Made by a program: the position numbers and the translations under genes
Assembly (NCBI RefSeq): GCF_009496285.1
Contig: NZ_WIJK01000006.1
Coordinates: forward strand, 1-64,000
Source: Streptococcus mitis
GTDB taxonomy: Bacteria > Bacillota > Bacilli > Lactobacillales > Streptococcaceae
Direction: 5' to 3'
Length of the DNA stretch: 64,000 nt
Notes under the pieces: generated by a model
Database searches by the model: none
What the model saw: the letters and a program-made list of their open reading frames with translations, nothing else
Told to the model about the DNA's origin: nothing
In this document: positions 36,473-44,587 of the stretch, in pieces
How positions within the stretch are numbered: position 1 is the stretch's first letter
How the letters are laid out: every line of letters begins with the position of its first letter

Positions 36473-37216
36473 ATGTTTTATACTTATCTTCGTGGGCTGG
36501 TTATGTTGATTCTTTGGTCTATCAACGGTAATGCTCATTATCATAATACGGATAAAATTCCGAGTCAAGATGAAAACTATATTCTAGTTGCGCCCCATCG
36601 TACCTGGTGGGATCCAGTTTATATGGCCTTTGCGACCAAACCGAAGCAATTTGTATTTATGGCTAAAAAGGAACTCTTTACCAACCGTATCTTTGGCTGG
36701 TGGATTCGCATGTGCGGTGCCTTTCCAATCGATCGTGAAAATCCTAGCGCTTCGGCTATCAAATACCCTATCAATGTTCTTAAAAAGAGCGACCGCTCTC
36801 TCATCATGTTCCCAAGTGGCAGTCGTCATTCCAACGATGTTAAAGGTGGTGTTGCTCTGATTGCTAAAATGGCCAAGGTTCGCATCATGCCAGTTACTTA
36901 CACTGGCCCAATGACCTTAAAAGGACTCATCAGTTGTGAACGTGTCGATATGAACTTCGGAAATCCTATCGATATCTCGGACATTAAGAAGATGAATGAT
37001 GAAGGAATTGAGATGGTTGCTGAACGTATCCAATCAGAATTCCAACGTCTGGATGAGGAAACAAAACAATGGCACAATAACAAAAAACCAAATCCTTTGT
37101 GGTGGTTTATTCGCATACCAGCACTGATTCTTGCTGTCTTAGTTGCGATTGTTACCATCATCTTTAGCTTTATTGCAAGTTTTATCTGGAATCCTGAAAA
37201 AAACAAAATCAATTAG
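36473..37216 (+). CDS. Lysophospholipid (1-acyl-sn-glycerol-3-phosphate type) acyltransferase
   Basis: A 247-residue PlsC-family acyltransferase that esterifies a second acyl chain onto lysophosphatidic acid or a related lysolipid. The catalytic HX4D appears as HRTWWD (about residues 43-48), and the substrate-binding motif as FPSGSR (about 105-110). Hydrophobic segments lie at the N-terminus and at about 210-240, anchoring it to the membrane. ATG 36473 has GAAGGAGATACC upstream. It is divergent from the ATPase gene and upstream of the tRNA gene. Confidence 0.9.
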   Translation: MFYTYLRGLVMLILWSINGNAHYHNTDKIPSQDENYILVAPHRTWWDPVYMAFATKPKQFVFMAKKELFTNRIFGWWIRMCGAFPIDRENPSASAIKYPINVLKKSDRSLIMFPSGSRHSNDVKGGVALIAKMAKVRIMPVTYTGPMTLKGLISCERVDMNFGNPIDISDIKKMNDEGIEMVAERIQSEFQRLDEETKQWHNNKKPNPLWWFIRIPALILAVLVAIVTIIFSFIASFIWNPEKNKIN

Positions 37217-37338
37217 GTTAGAAGAAAATGGCTTTAGGACATTCCCTAAAGCTATTTTAATTTGACTGACAGCCGATTACTTTTAAATAAAACATTTTAT
37301 TGACAAAGATTTGATTCTATAGTATACTTTTTAAGTAA

Positions 37339-37411
37339 GCTGATTTAGCTCAGTAGGCAGAGCGCATCCATGGTAAGGATGAGGTCGCCGGTTCGATCCC
37401 GGCAATTAGCA
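37339..37411 (+). tRNA. tRNA-Thr (anticodon GGT)
   Basis: A 73-nt cloverleaf. The acceptor arms GCTGATT and AATTAGC pair (one G-U), then discriminator A. The D arm is GCTC...GAGC, the anticodon stem CATCC/GGATG with loop ATGGTAA, giving anticodon GGT (codon ACC, also ACT by wobble). The T arm GCCGG-TTCGATC-CCGGC is perfect. CCA is not encoded. A terminator follows. It stands alone, not in an rRNA-linked cluster. Confidence 0.95.
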
Positions 37412-37420
37412 TTGTTCATC

Positions 37421-37447
37421 AGTTCCTTGGTATAGGAACTTTTTTTA
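37421..37447 (+). terminator. Terminator after tRNA-Thr
   Basis: AGTTCC and GGAACT pair around an 8-nt loop and are followed by TTTTTTATT, 9 bp after the tRNA. Confidence 0.8.
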
Positions 37448-37476
37448 TTGACATTTTATTGTCCTTATAGTAAAAT
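37448..37476 (+). promoter_or_regulatory. Strong promoter of a putative small RNA
   Basis: A consensus -35 TTGACA (37448-37453) and TAAAAT (37471-37476) are exactly 17 bp apart. No start codon with a usable frame follows. It begins inside the T-tract of the tRNA terminator, so tRNA and small RNA are separate units. Confidence 0.75.
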
Positions 37477-37482
37477 AAAACT

Positions 37483-37622
37483 TGCGATGAGTCGATATGT
37501 AGCGAGAGCTACTATTGAGCAAAGGAGGTCATAACGCAGGAGCGGACCTTGAGAAATTGTGTGAACCGGTTTCTCACATGGAGATGCCTCTCAGGCTTTC
37601 TGGTTTTCCAGAGAGTTTTTTT
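37483..37622 (+). ncRNA. Putative small RNA of about 140 nt
   Basis: Between a strong promoter and an ideal terminator there is no coding frame but several helices: GTAGC-GAGA-GCTAC (37499-37512), AGGTC (37526-37530) with GACCT (37545-37549), GAGAAA (37551-37556) with TTTCTC (37570-37575), and the terminator CTTTCTGG-TTTT-CCAGAGAG (37596-37615) followed by eight T. The RNA contains AAAGGAGGTC, an exposed Shine-Dalgarno-like run. I do not recognise it as tmRNA, SRP RNA, RNase P RNA, 6S RNA or a known riboswitch. Size and signals fit an independent regulatory RNA; the target is unknown. Confidence 0.65.
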
Positions 37623-37892
37623 TATTTTGCTGAGTCCTACTAGGTCGCATCTTTTGTCTTTTCCTTCCGACAATAAACATCTATAACTTCACTCAGTTAT
37701 ATGCTTATAGGCTTTTTATTGTAACAACTTTTCTTTAAAAACAATCCTTGCTAAGATTAGCCATTAAGATACTAAAGTGACCAATGAAAGCTCCACTCAC
37801 ATCACTAAAAACATGGAGAATGCAGTTTTAGATCTTTTAGATTCAATATCATCAAATAGGAAAAAAAGTTTTGCCCCTCGCCACAAAATCAT

Positions 37893-38626
37893 AACCACCC
37901 GTCTAACGGGTGGTTTGCACCAGGGCTATAAGCCCAAATTACCAGCCAGCGCCTAAAGACGCTGGCTTTCACGTTGTTCAAGCCTCATTGCTCTTGACTC
38001 GTCACTTGCCTCTTAAAGAGGCGTGAGTATTACTTACCACTATCCCTAAAGGGATTCTCATATTCTTTCACACTTAATTTATCAAGTGCTATATCATGCT
38101 TTTCCTGATCTTGTATGTATTTCCTTATCGTGGCTTCATTAAGCCCTACTGTACTCACATAATAACCTTCTGCCCAGAAATGCCGATTCCCAAACTTGTA
38201 CTTGAGGTTGGCGTGTTTGTCAAACATCATGAGTGCACTTTTACCTTTTAAATAACCCATAAAACTCGAAACACTTATCCTTGGTGGAATACTTACTAAC
38301 ATATGTACATGGTCTGGCATTAAGTGACCCTCGATAATTTCAACTCCTTTATAGCTACACAAACGATGAAATATTTTACCTAAACTACTCCGATATTGAT
38401 TATAGATGACTTTTCGTCTATACTTAGGGGTGAACACAATGTGATACTTACAGTGCCACTTTGTGTGTGATAAACTATGAGACTTTTGTACCATGGTTTT
38501 CTCCTTTCGCTTTACAATTGGCTTGAACACCTTTATTGTATCGCGTTTGGAGTTTTTTTGGTATAACCTTCGACGCGCACCCGCATAGCGGGTGGTTTAT
38601 TTGTCTCGCACCTCACGGAGCGAGAC
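37893..38626 (-). mobile_element. IS200-type insertion sequence (IS200/IS605 family)
   Basis: The element contains one transposase gene and is bordered by imperfectly matched hairpins rather than inverted repeats, as expected for this family: AACCACCCGT-CTA-ACGGGTGGTT at 37893-37915, and CACCCGC-ATA-GCGGGTG (38578-38594) plus GTCTCGC...GCGAGAC (38603-38626) at the other end. Further hairpins at 37923-37935, 37944-37967 and 38009-38023 lie downstream of the gene and probably stop incoming and outgoing transcription. No TnpB gene is present. Exact ends cannot be set without a comparison. The 270 bp before 37893 show no certain gene, only a stop-bounded frame reading ENAVLDLLDSISSNRKKSFA. Confidence 0.8.
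38030..38494 (-). CDS. tnpA: IS200-family transposase TnpA
   Basis: A 154-residue HUH-type Y1 single-strand transposase. It shows the CKYHIVFTPKYRRKV opening, the metal-binding HUH pair in PDHVHMLVSI, and the catalytic Tyr region WAEGYYVSTVGLNEATIRKY near residue 115. The full length fits the family, and no key residue is missing, so the enzyme may be active. ATG 38494 has GAAAGGAGAAAACC upstream; the longer frame from 38530 extends into the terminal region of the element and lacks such a site. Confidence 0.93.
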   Translation of the reverse strand: MVQKSHSLSHTKWHCKYHIVFTPKYRRKVIYNQYRSSLGKIFHRLCSYKGVEIIEGHLMPDHVHMLVSIPPRISVSSFMGYLKGKSALMMFDKHANLKYKFGNRHFWAEGYYVSTVGLNEATIRKYIQDQEKHDIALDKLSVKEYENPFRDSGK

Positions 38627-38880
38627 GGACTAATAGTCACATAAATTTAAAAAATTCTACTGAAGTTTCATTCAGTAGAATTTTCATTTTCAGAGGATTC
38701 GTTGTTTTAATAGATTAAGGTTCTAGATAGAATACTAAAAATTTCAAATTTTTATTTTTAATCTTCATTAAATTGCGTATTTATAGTTTATTTTTTAGAT
38801 CAATAAAAGTTATGTATTTTCTTTATAAAATCTTTAAATTTATATTTTATTATTGAAGTGTAAATTTAAGGAGGATCAAA
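38495..38880. other. IS left end and AT-rich leader of the immunity operon
   Basis: No gene. The first 130 bp are the transposase-proximal end of the IS200 element. A hairpin at about 38655-38684 (ATTCTACTGAA with TTCAGTAGAAT, then TTTTCATTTT) may isolate the next operon. From 38690 the sequence becomes very AT-rich. TTAAATTTA (38834-38842) and TAAATTTAA (38861-38869) are inverted repeats that would cover the AAGGAGG ribosome site of the first operon gene. No promoter can be set with confidence. Confidence 0.5.
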
Positions 38881-39576
38881 ATGGAAAAAAATATTTTAGA
38901 GACACGGAATTTGTCAAAGAAATTTGGGAATCAACTTGTAGTGAATAATATTTCATTACAAGTGAAAGAGAATAGTATCTACGGATTACTTGGTCCAAAT
39001 GGTGCTGGGAAATCAACTACACTAAAGATGATAACAGGAATGCTCCATAAATCGTCCGGAGATATTATATTTGATAATCATATATGGAGTAGAAAGGATC
39101 TCGAACAAATTGGTGCCTTGATAGAGTTACCTCCGTTGTATGAGAACTTAAGTGCAAGAGAAAATTTAAAAGTAAGAACAATGTTACTTGGATTACCCGA
39201 ATCAAGAATTGATGAAGTTCTAAAAATCGTTGGTCTATCAAATACAGGTAAAAAAAGAAGTGGAAAATTTTCTTTGGGAATGAAACAACGATTAGGAATT
39301 GCAATAGCACTGTTAAATAATCCTAAATTATTAATTTTAGATGAGCCAACCAACGGCTTAGATCCATTGGGAATTCAAGAATTAAGGGAGATGATTCTTG
39401 GTTTTCCAAAACAAGGCATTACAGTAATTCTATCCAGCCATAATATTTCCGAAGTTGAGCAAGTTGCAGATTATATCGGAATAATATGTGAAGGTGAATT
39501 AAAATACCAAGATATAAAAAACTCTCAAGAAAGTTTAGAAAATTTATTTTTGGAAGTAGTAAAGAAGGGGAATTAA
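38881..39576 (+). CDS. Lantibiotic-immunity-type ABC transporter, ATP-binding subunit (LanF-like)
   Basis: A 231-residue ATPase. Walker A is GPNGAGKST (about residues 38-46), the signature is the variant FSLGMKQRLG, Walker B is LLILDEPTNGLDPLG, and the H-loop is SSHNISEVE. The sequence fits the MutF/EpiF/NisF group of lantibiotic self-protection ATPases more than the BceA group: it is short, and two short permeases follow rather than one large one. It energises export of a lantibiotic from the membrane. It is the first gene of the five-gene operon, with AAGGAGGATCAAA before the ATG. Strongly AT-rich codon use. Confidence 0.88.
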   Translation: MEKNILETRNLSKKFGNQLVVNNISLQVKENSIYGLLGPNGAGKSTTLKMITGMLHKSSGDIIFDNHIWSRKDLEQIGALIELPPLYENLSARENLKVRTMLLGLPESRIDEVLKIVGLSNTGKKRSGKFSLGMKQRLGIAIALLNNPKLLILDEPTNGLDPLGIQELREMILGFPKQGITVILSSHNISEVEQVADYIGIICEGELKYQDIKNSQESLENLFLEVVKKGN

Positions 39577-39578
39577 AA

Positions 39579-40316
39579 ATGATAAATTATATCCTTAGTG
39601 ATTATTTAAAATATAAAAGAACTTTTTTAAAAAAAATAATCTATATAATACCTATATCTTTGATAATTCTTTCTTATATACTGGCACCACCATATTTTAC
39701 AGTAGATTCATATAATTGGTGGTATACTATAATTATGCCAATTACTTATGCACTGATTCTTGCTTTAATGAATCGATACGAAGATAAAAAAATAAAATAT
39801 AGGGCAGTTTATCCTCTAAGTATTGATTTAAGAAAGATTTGGATATCAAAAATTATTGTAGCAAGCTGTTTGATTCTGATGACAAGTTTGGTTCATTTGA
39901 TAGCAGTTTTAATTGTGCAATTTATTTTTGGAGAACAAATATTTTTAAGCTATAGCTTTAGTACTTTATTAGTTTCGAGTATAGCATTAGTGGTATCAAG
40001 CATATGGCAAATTCCATTTTGCCTACTATTAGCTAAAAAGTTTGGTTTTTCTATTAGTCTTATGATAAATGGTTTACTAGGTGTTGTACTTGGAATTATG
40101 TTTTCTGCTGGAGATTATTGGTTGTTTTCCCCATATAGTTGGAGTATAAGAGCTATGGTTCCAATGCTGAAAATTATGCCAAATGGACTACCAGCAGATG
40201 CAGGAAATATGATGTTAAACACATCCATTTTGCCTCCATGTATCTTCTCAATTCTGTTATTTCTTCTATTATCTTACTTATCATCTATTTGGTTTGCAAA
40301 ACAGGAGGTGGGATAG
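39579..40316 (+). CDS. Lantibiotic-immunity ABC permease, MutE/EpiE type (LanE-like)
   Basis: A 245-residue membrane protein with six helices; the N-terminal cytoplasmic part YILSDYLKYKRTFLKKI and the first helix match the LanE/LanG permease layout. It follows the ATPase gene by 2 bp and ends one base into the start of the next permease gene. LanE and LanG usually form the membrane channel of the LanFEG complex as a heterodimer. The gene is AT-rich like its neighbours. Confidence 0.8.
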   Translation: MINYILSDYLKYKRTFLKKIIYIIPISLIILSYILAPPYFTVDSYNWWYTIIMPITYALILALMNRYEDKKIKYRAVYPLSIDLRKIWISKIIVASCLILMTSLVHLIAVLIVQFIFGEQIFLSYSFSTLLVSSIALVVSSIWQIPFCLLLAKKFGFSISLMINGLLGVVLGIMFSAGDYWLFSPYSWSIRAMVPMLKIMPNGLPADAGNMMLNTSILPPCIFSILLFLLLSYLSSIWFAKQEVG

Positions 40317-41053
40317 TGATAAATATTTTAAAGTCTGAACTATATAAGATAAAACATACTTGGTTACCCTGGTTATATCTGTTTCTCCCAATACTATTTG
40401 TGATTATGATATATGCTGGTTTTAAATTTACGAGCCTAAGTAGGTATTCAATTGAGGATGTCACATTAAATTATTTGATTACGTTAGGTGCATTGTTCCC
40501 GATTATTATTGGTTTTATTACTGCAAAGGTAATAGAAATGGAAGCAGAAGCAGGTTGTTTTCAGATAATGTTAACTGGTTCGCAATCAAGAACTAGTATG
40601 TATATTGGTAAGTTATTATCCTTATTGTTGTGTGCATCTCTATCACTTGTTTTACTCCAAAGTAGTTTTTTGATGTTTTTTAATTATCAAGAATTTTATG
40701 ATTTGATATTGGAATTAGTCTTAATGATTATCGGAGTTGTTCCGTTATATTTAATACATCTGGTTATTAGCCTCAGATTTGGGAGTGGTGCCTCTATTGG
40801 TCTTGGTTTCTTTGAAACATTGATAGCTCTGCTTGCTGTTACAAGTATGGGGGATAAGATTTGGTATTACATACCAAGTTCTTGGTCTTCAAGACTTTGT
40901 GGTCTTTACTTTGTAGATAAAATATCTGGTGAAAACTTATTTTATTATGAATTTTTTAAATGGTCTTTAGTTGCAACACCAATGATAGTTGTAATTTTAT
41001 TTGTAAGTTTGATTTGGTTTAATAAATGGAACGGCAGAACTAATATGGAATAG
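40316..41053 (+). CDS. Lantibiotic-immunity ABC permease, MutG type (LanG-like)
   Basis: A 245-residue membrane protein with six helices, paralogous in layout to the preceding permease (ILKSELYKIKHTWLPWLYLF at the start). I choose the GTG at 40316, which overlaps the LanE-like stop codon by one base and has AGGAGGTGGGATA upstream; an open frame reaching back to 40139 lies wholly within the previous gene. With LanF and LanE it completes a three-part exporter. The specific lantibiotic cannot be inferred. Confidence 0.8.
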   Translation: MINILKSELYKIKHTWLPWLYLFLPILFVIMIYAGFKFTSLSRYSIEDVTLNYLITLGALFPIIIGFITAKVIEMEAEAGCFQIMLTGSQSRTSMYIGKLLSLLLCASLSLVLLQSSFLMFFNYQEFYDLILELVLMIIGVVPLYLIHLVISLRFGSGASIGLGFFETLIALLAVTSMGDKIWYYIPSSWSSRLCGLYFVDKISGENLFYYEFFKWSLVATPMIVVILFVSLIWFNKWNGRTNME

Positions 41054-41072
41054 AAATGAAGGTGGTAATAAG

Positions 41073-41732
41073 ATGGTGAAAATATTGGCTATAGATGATG
41101 AAATGGATCTTTTGATCTTAATCAAAAATATTTTAACGCAAAAATTATACCATGTAGATATTTTTCAAAATCCAACAGAAGTACCTATTTCTAAATTAAC
41201 AGAGTATGATTTAATCTTGTTAGATATAATGATGCCAAAAATCGATGGTATATCTTATTGTAAATCTATTAGAGATAGAGTAGACTGTCCCATCTTATTT
41301 TTAACTGCAAAATCTTTGGAAAGTGACATTGTTTCGGGTTTATCAACAGGAGCTGATGATTACATTCTAAAACCTTTTGGAGTAAATGAATTAATTGCGA
41401 GAGTTGATGCCCATTTACGTCGAGAAAACCGAGAGAGACATTTAAGTTTAAATCTTGGAGAAATTAGATTTGATTTATCAGCGAATATAATTTATGTAAA
41501 TGATAAGAAAATTCCTTTTACAAAATCTGAGTATCGAATTTGTGAACTTCTGGCACGTAGGCGCGGGCAAGTATTTTCAAGAGAACAGATTTATGAGATG
41601 ATATTTGGATATGATGGGATAGGTAATTCTTCAGCTATTTCAGAACATATTAAGAATATTCGCGCAAAACTACAGAAGGAAGGTGTATCTCCAGTTGTAA
41701 CTGTATGGGGGATTGGATATAAATGGGAATAA
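41073..41732 (+). CDS. OmpR-type response regulator (LanR-like)
   Basis: A 219-residue two-component regulator. The receiver domain (residues 1-115) has the acidic pair near 8-9 (AIDDEMD), the phosphoacceptor Asp in LILLDIMMP, the Thr in LFLTAKS and the Lys in YILKPFG. The C-terminal winged-helix (about 125-219) has TKSEYRICELLARRRGQVFS and ends GIGYKWE. It resembles NisR/SpaR/SalR regulators of lantibiotic loci. It overlaps the histidine-kinase gene by 10 bp and probably controls this operon. Confidence 0.9.
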   Translation: MVKILAIDDEMDLLILIKNILTQKLYHVDIFQNPTEVPISKLTEYDLILLDIMMPKIDGISYCKSIRDRVDCPILFLTAKSLESDIVSGLSTGADDYILKPFGVNELIARVDAHLRRENRERHLSLNLGEIRFDLSANIIYVNDKKIPFTKSEYRICELLARRRGQVFSREQIYEMIFGYDGIGNSSAISEHIKNIRAKLQKEGVSPVVTVWGIGYKWE

Positions 41733-43102
41733 AATTAAAAGGGCAATCGCTAAGAATAATATTTTTAGAATATCTAATAAGTGTAGGAATTGTACTGTTT
41801 CTTTCAGTTGGTTTAGTAATTCTGATGTTCACCACCATGTATTCATTAGGATTTATTTTACCTGCCGATTACACAGAAAATCAGATTTATGAGAGGAAGA
41901 ATGCGATAGCCAATACAGAGACTTTTGATAAAAATCTTATACCAGATAATGCTTCATATCTATTAATTTCAAAGGATGGGAATATCATTACTAGTTCAAT
42001 GAGTAAAGATGAAGAAGATAGAGCAATTCGATACTATAATAATGAGAGAGTATATAATACCCCATCTTATAGCTATATAGAAATTTTACGAAATGACGGT
42101 TATTGTATTATTCAATATTCAGTAAAACCCTATTTTACAAATAAATTCATGGCAAAATATTTTCCTAATGTCAATGTAGTGTATGTCAGTATTCTTATTT
42201 TAGTTAGTTTACTAAATACATTGGTTGTTACAATAGTATGGGCTAAATATCTTGTGAAACAACTCTCACCTATATTTGCTGCTTCCGAAAAAATATCAGA
42301 ACAAACTTTAGATTTTGACCTGCATTATTCAAGAGTCAAAGAATTTAATGAAGTTCTATTTAGTTTAGAGAAAATGAGAAATGCTTTGCAAGAGTCATTA
42401 ATCAAAGAGTGGATACAGGAAGAAAACAAGCAAAAACAGATTTCTGCTTTGATACATGACTTGAAAACCCCAGTATCTATTGTTCAAGGAAATGCTGAGT
42501 TGCTTAAAAAGACATCTGTGACAGAGGACCAGAGTATTTATATAGATTATATACTGAGGAATAGCAATAGAATATCTGAATATATAAAAACACTTCTAAT
42601 CATGAATAAGAATTCTAATGCCACTGAATACCAGCCACAATCGTTGGCAGTAAAAACTGTATCAGAACAATTGGTAACAGTTTCTAAAGAACTAATGTCA
42701 ATTAATTCTAACAATCTAAAAACTAATGTAGTAGTTGAAGATGGTATAATGAGTGTAGACTTGAAACTCTTAGAGAGAGCATTGCAAAATGTCTTAGCGA
42801 ATTCAATTGAAAATAATAATGGAATAGGTACATTGGAATTGAATTTAAAAACTGTAGATGAATTTTTAGAAATATCAGTATTAGATAACGGGAAAGGTTT
42901 TTCTGATATCGATTTAATTCACGCAAAAGAACAGTTCTATCGTGGAGATTATAGCAGGCATTCTGCAACCAATTATGGTATTGGATTATTTATTACTGAA
43001 CAAATAATTAAATTACATGGTGGATCAGTAATCTTGAAAAATAGAGAAGCTTGTCGTGGTGCTGAAGTTAAATTTATATTACCGATACAGAATGATAAAT
43101 GA
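41723..43102 (+). CDS. Sensor histidine kinase (LanK-like)
   Basis: A 459-residue membrane kinase with two transmembrane helices (about residues 12-38 and 145-170) and an extracellular loop of roughly 105 residues between them, the size seen in lantibiotic-sensing NisK/SpaK types rather than in the loop-less BceS intramembrane sensors. The H box is LIHDLKTPVSIVQGNAELL, the N box NVLANSIENNNG and the G boxes DNGKGFSD and NYGIGLFI. All catalytic sites look intact. It is the last gene of the operon, with a terminator about 290 bp later. Confidence 0.9.
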   Translation: MGIKLKGQSLRIIFLEYLISVGIVLFLSVGLVILMFTTMYSLGFILPADYTENQIYERKNAIANTETFDKNLIPDNASYLLISKDGNIITSSMSKDEEDRAIRYYNNERVYNTPSYSYIEILRNDGYCIIQYSVKPYFTNKFMAKYFPNVNVVYVSILILVSLLNTLVVTIVWAKYLVKQLSPIFAASEKISEQTLDFDLHYSRVKEFNEVLFSLEKMRNALQESLIKEWIQEENKQKQISALIHDLKTPVSIVQGNAELLKKTSVTEDQSIYIDYILRNSNRISEYIKTLLIMNKNSNATEYQPQSLAVKTVSEQLVTVSKELMSINSNNLKTNVVVEDGIMSVDLKLLERALQNVLANSIENNNGIGTLELNLKTVDEFLEISVLDNGKGFSDIDLIHAKEQFYRGDYSRHSATNYGIGLFITEQIIKLHGGSVILKNREACRGAEVKFILPIQNDK

Positions 43103-43391
43103 GCCAGATTAACACTTAACTTATGTAATAATTAATCTAACAGCCACTAACATCAAACTTTATAACATGTTCATAACTGTATTTAACGTCAATTTGTAAA
43201 TGTTAACTTCGAACTTTCACTACAAATTACACTAAGATAGAATATTATCTAGTATTACTCATACGGTACACAGAGTTTGTTAGTCTGAATATGTCGGAAT
43301 GAGGGGAAATATTAAAAAACTAATCAATAAGTATTAAACTTTATATAAAAAGCAAATAAAGGTGGTTAGTGGAAAAGTTTTTAAAATCATA
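43103..43391. other. Gap after the histidine kinase, no gene seen
   Basis: This AT-rich interval carries no frame with a ribosome site longer than about 12 codons, no RNA gene and no recognisable repeat. In particular I see no small lantibiotic precursor gene with a Gly-Gly or FNLD-type leader on either strand. The tRNA 3' end is not repeated here. Confidence 0.5.
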
Positions 43392-43438
43392 AAAACGCAT
43401 AATAGCAAGTTCTTTAGATACTTGTTATTATGCGTTTT
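43392..43438. terminator. Bidirectional terminator at the right end of the immunity island
   Basis: AAAACGCATAATAGCAAGT (43392-43410) pairs with ACTTGTTATTATGCGTTTT (43420-43438) over 19 bp with one G-U, A-rich before and T-rich after. It can end both the plus-strand operon and the minus-strand reductase gene. Confidence 0.85.
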
Positions 43439-43484
43439 ATCATGAAATTTCACTTGATTTTTTAATAAAATTGTAATTTTGACA

Positions 43485-44453
43485 TTATAGACTTGTAGAG
43501 TGTTTTGGTTGTACTTTTTGTTCGGGGTCAATGTAGTTGATAGCATTATTAACGGCAGTTGGTGCTTCACCTAGACCGGTTGCAATCAAGTCAATCTTAC
43601 CTTCATAGTAGCAGCAGTCACCGATAGCATAAATTCCAGCTTGGCTTGACTCCTGCTTGCTATTGACGATAATCTTGTGGCGGTTAAGGTCTAATCCCCA
43701 CTTTTTAAGATTACCGACAGAAGATTTAAAGCCATAGTTGACAAAGAGATGATCTAGTTCAAGGTTTTCGGTCTCATCGGATTTAACTTTTGATATTTCA
43801 AGCTTGTCTAAAGTTTTTCCATCTCCAAGAAGCTGACTTGGCACAAATGGTGTTTTGATAGTCACAGAAGACTCTTGCAATGCTTGGACGCTATGCTCAA
43901 GAGCACGGAAGTTATCGCGACGATGCACAAGTGTAGTTGGAGCAATCTTTTCAAAAGCTAGTGCCCAGTCAACGGCTGAGTCACCACCACCCAGAATGGT
44001 TACCTTCTGACCAGCGTATTGTTGCATATTAGAAACATGGTAGTGGATATTGTCGTAGCCTTCAACACCTTCTAATTCGAGTGGACGTGGTTTAAAGGCA
44101 CCACCACCCATAGCAATAATAACGGTTTTAGAAGTATGGTTTCCCTTATTAGTTGTAATCTTAAAAACATCATCCTCTTTTTCAATCTCAAGAACAGTTT
44201 CATTGAGGTGTACAGGCGTCTCAAACCCTTCAAGTTGTTCCAAAAGGCGGTTAGTCAATTCTTCCCCTGTGAGGTTTGGAAAACCAGGAACATCGAGAAT
44301 TTGTTTTTCAGGATATAGGATAGCAGGTTGACCACCTAGTTGAGGAAGAGAATCGATGATTTGTACTTTGGCTTGACGAAGGTGAGCATAAAAGGCTGCG
44401 AAAAGACCGACAGGTCCACCTCCTACAATGGTGATATCATATAGTTCAGACAT
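43485..44453 (-). CDS. Ferredoxin--NADP(+) reductase (thioredoxin-reductase-like type)
   Basis: A 322-residue flavoenzyme of the YumC type. FAD-binding GGGPVGLFAAFY is at residues 11-22, NADP-binding ILGGGDSAVDW near 156, and the C-terminal FAD motif IYAIGDCCYYEGK near 274. It lacks the CxxC of thioredoxin reductase, which supports the ferredoxin-NADP reductase call. It could reduce the ferredoxin encoded at 28970. ATG 44453 follows AAGGAGAAACC. It stands alone between the island terminator and the cdaA operon. Confidence 0.92.
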   Translation of the reverse strand: MSELYDITIVGGGPVGLFAAFYAHLRQAKVQIIDSLPQLGGQPAILYPEKQILDVPGFPNLTGEELTNRLLEQLEGFETPVHLNETVLEIEKEDDVFKITTNKGNHTSKTVIIAMGGGAFKPRPLELEGVEGYDNIHYHVSNMQQYAGQKVTILGGGDSAVDWALAFEKIAPTTLVHRRDNFRALEHSVQALQESSVTIKTPFVPSQLLGDGKTLDKLEISKVKSDETENLELDHLFVNYGFKSSVGNLKKWGLDLNRHKIIVNSKQESSQAGIYAIGDCCYYEGKIDLIATGLGEAPTAVNNAINYIDPEQKVQPKHSTSL

Positions 44454-44587
44454 GGTTTCTCCTTAATTCATTTCTATCATTTTATTCTATCATATTTTCT
44501 ACCAATTTAAAATGAAGTAGGGGGAAGAAAATTTTCATATAAAATGATATAATGAAGAGTAGCTTTTTTATGGAGAGGAGGCCCAGA

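Noticed and set aside
37483-37622. tmRNA, SRP RNA, 6S RNA or tracrRNA at the small-RNA position
   Set aside because: The size and sequence do not fit any of them, and no cas gene or repeat array is near.
38881-43102. Operon as a BceAB/BceRS bacitracin-type module
   Set aside because: BceB permeases are single, about 650 residues with a large outside domain, and BceS kinases have almost no outside loop; here there are two short permeases and a kinase with a loop of about 105 residues.
43103-43391. Small bacteriocin precursor after the kinase gene
   Set aside because: The only short frames are about 12 codons without leader motifs or cysteine/serine/threonine-rich core.
37339-43480. tRNA-Thr as an integration site with a duplicated 3' end at the right border of the island
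   Set aside because: I looked for a copy of the T-arm and acceptor sequence in 43103-43480 and found none; no integrase gene is present.
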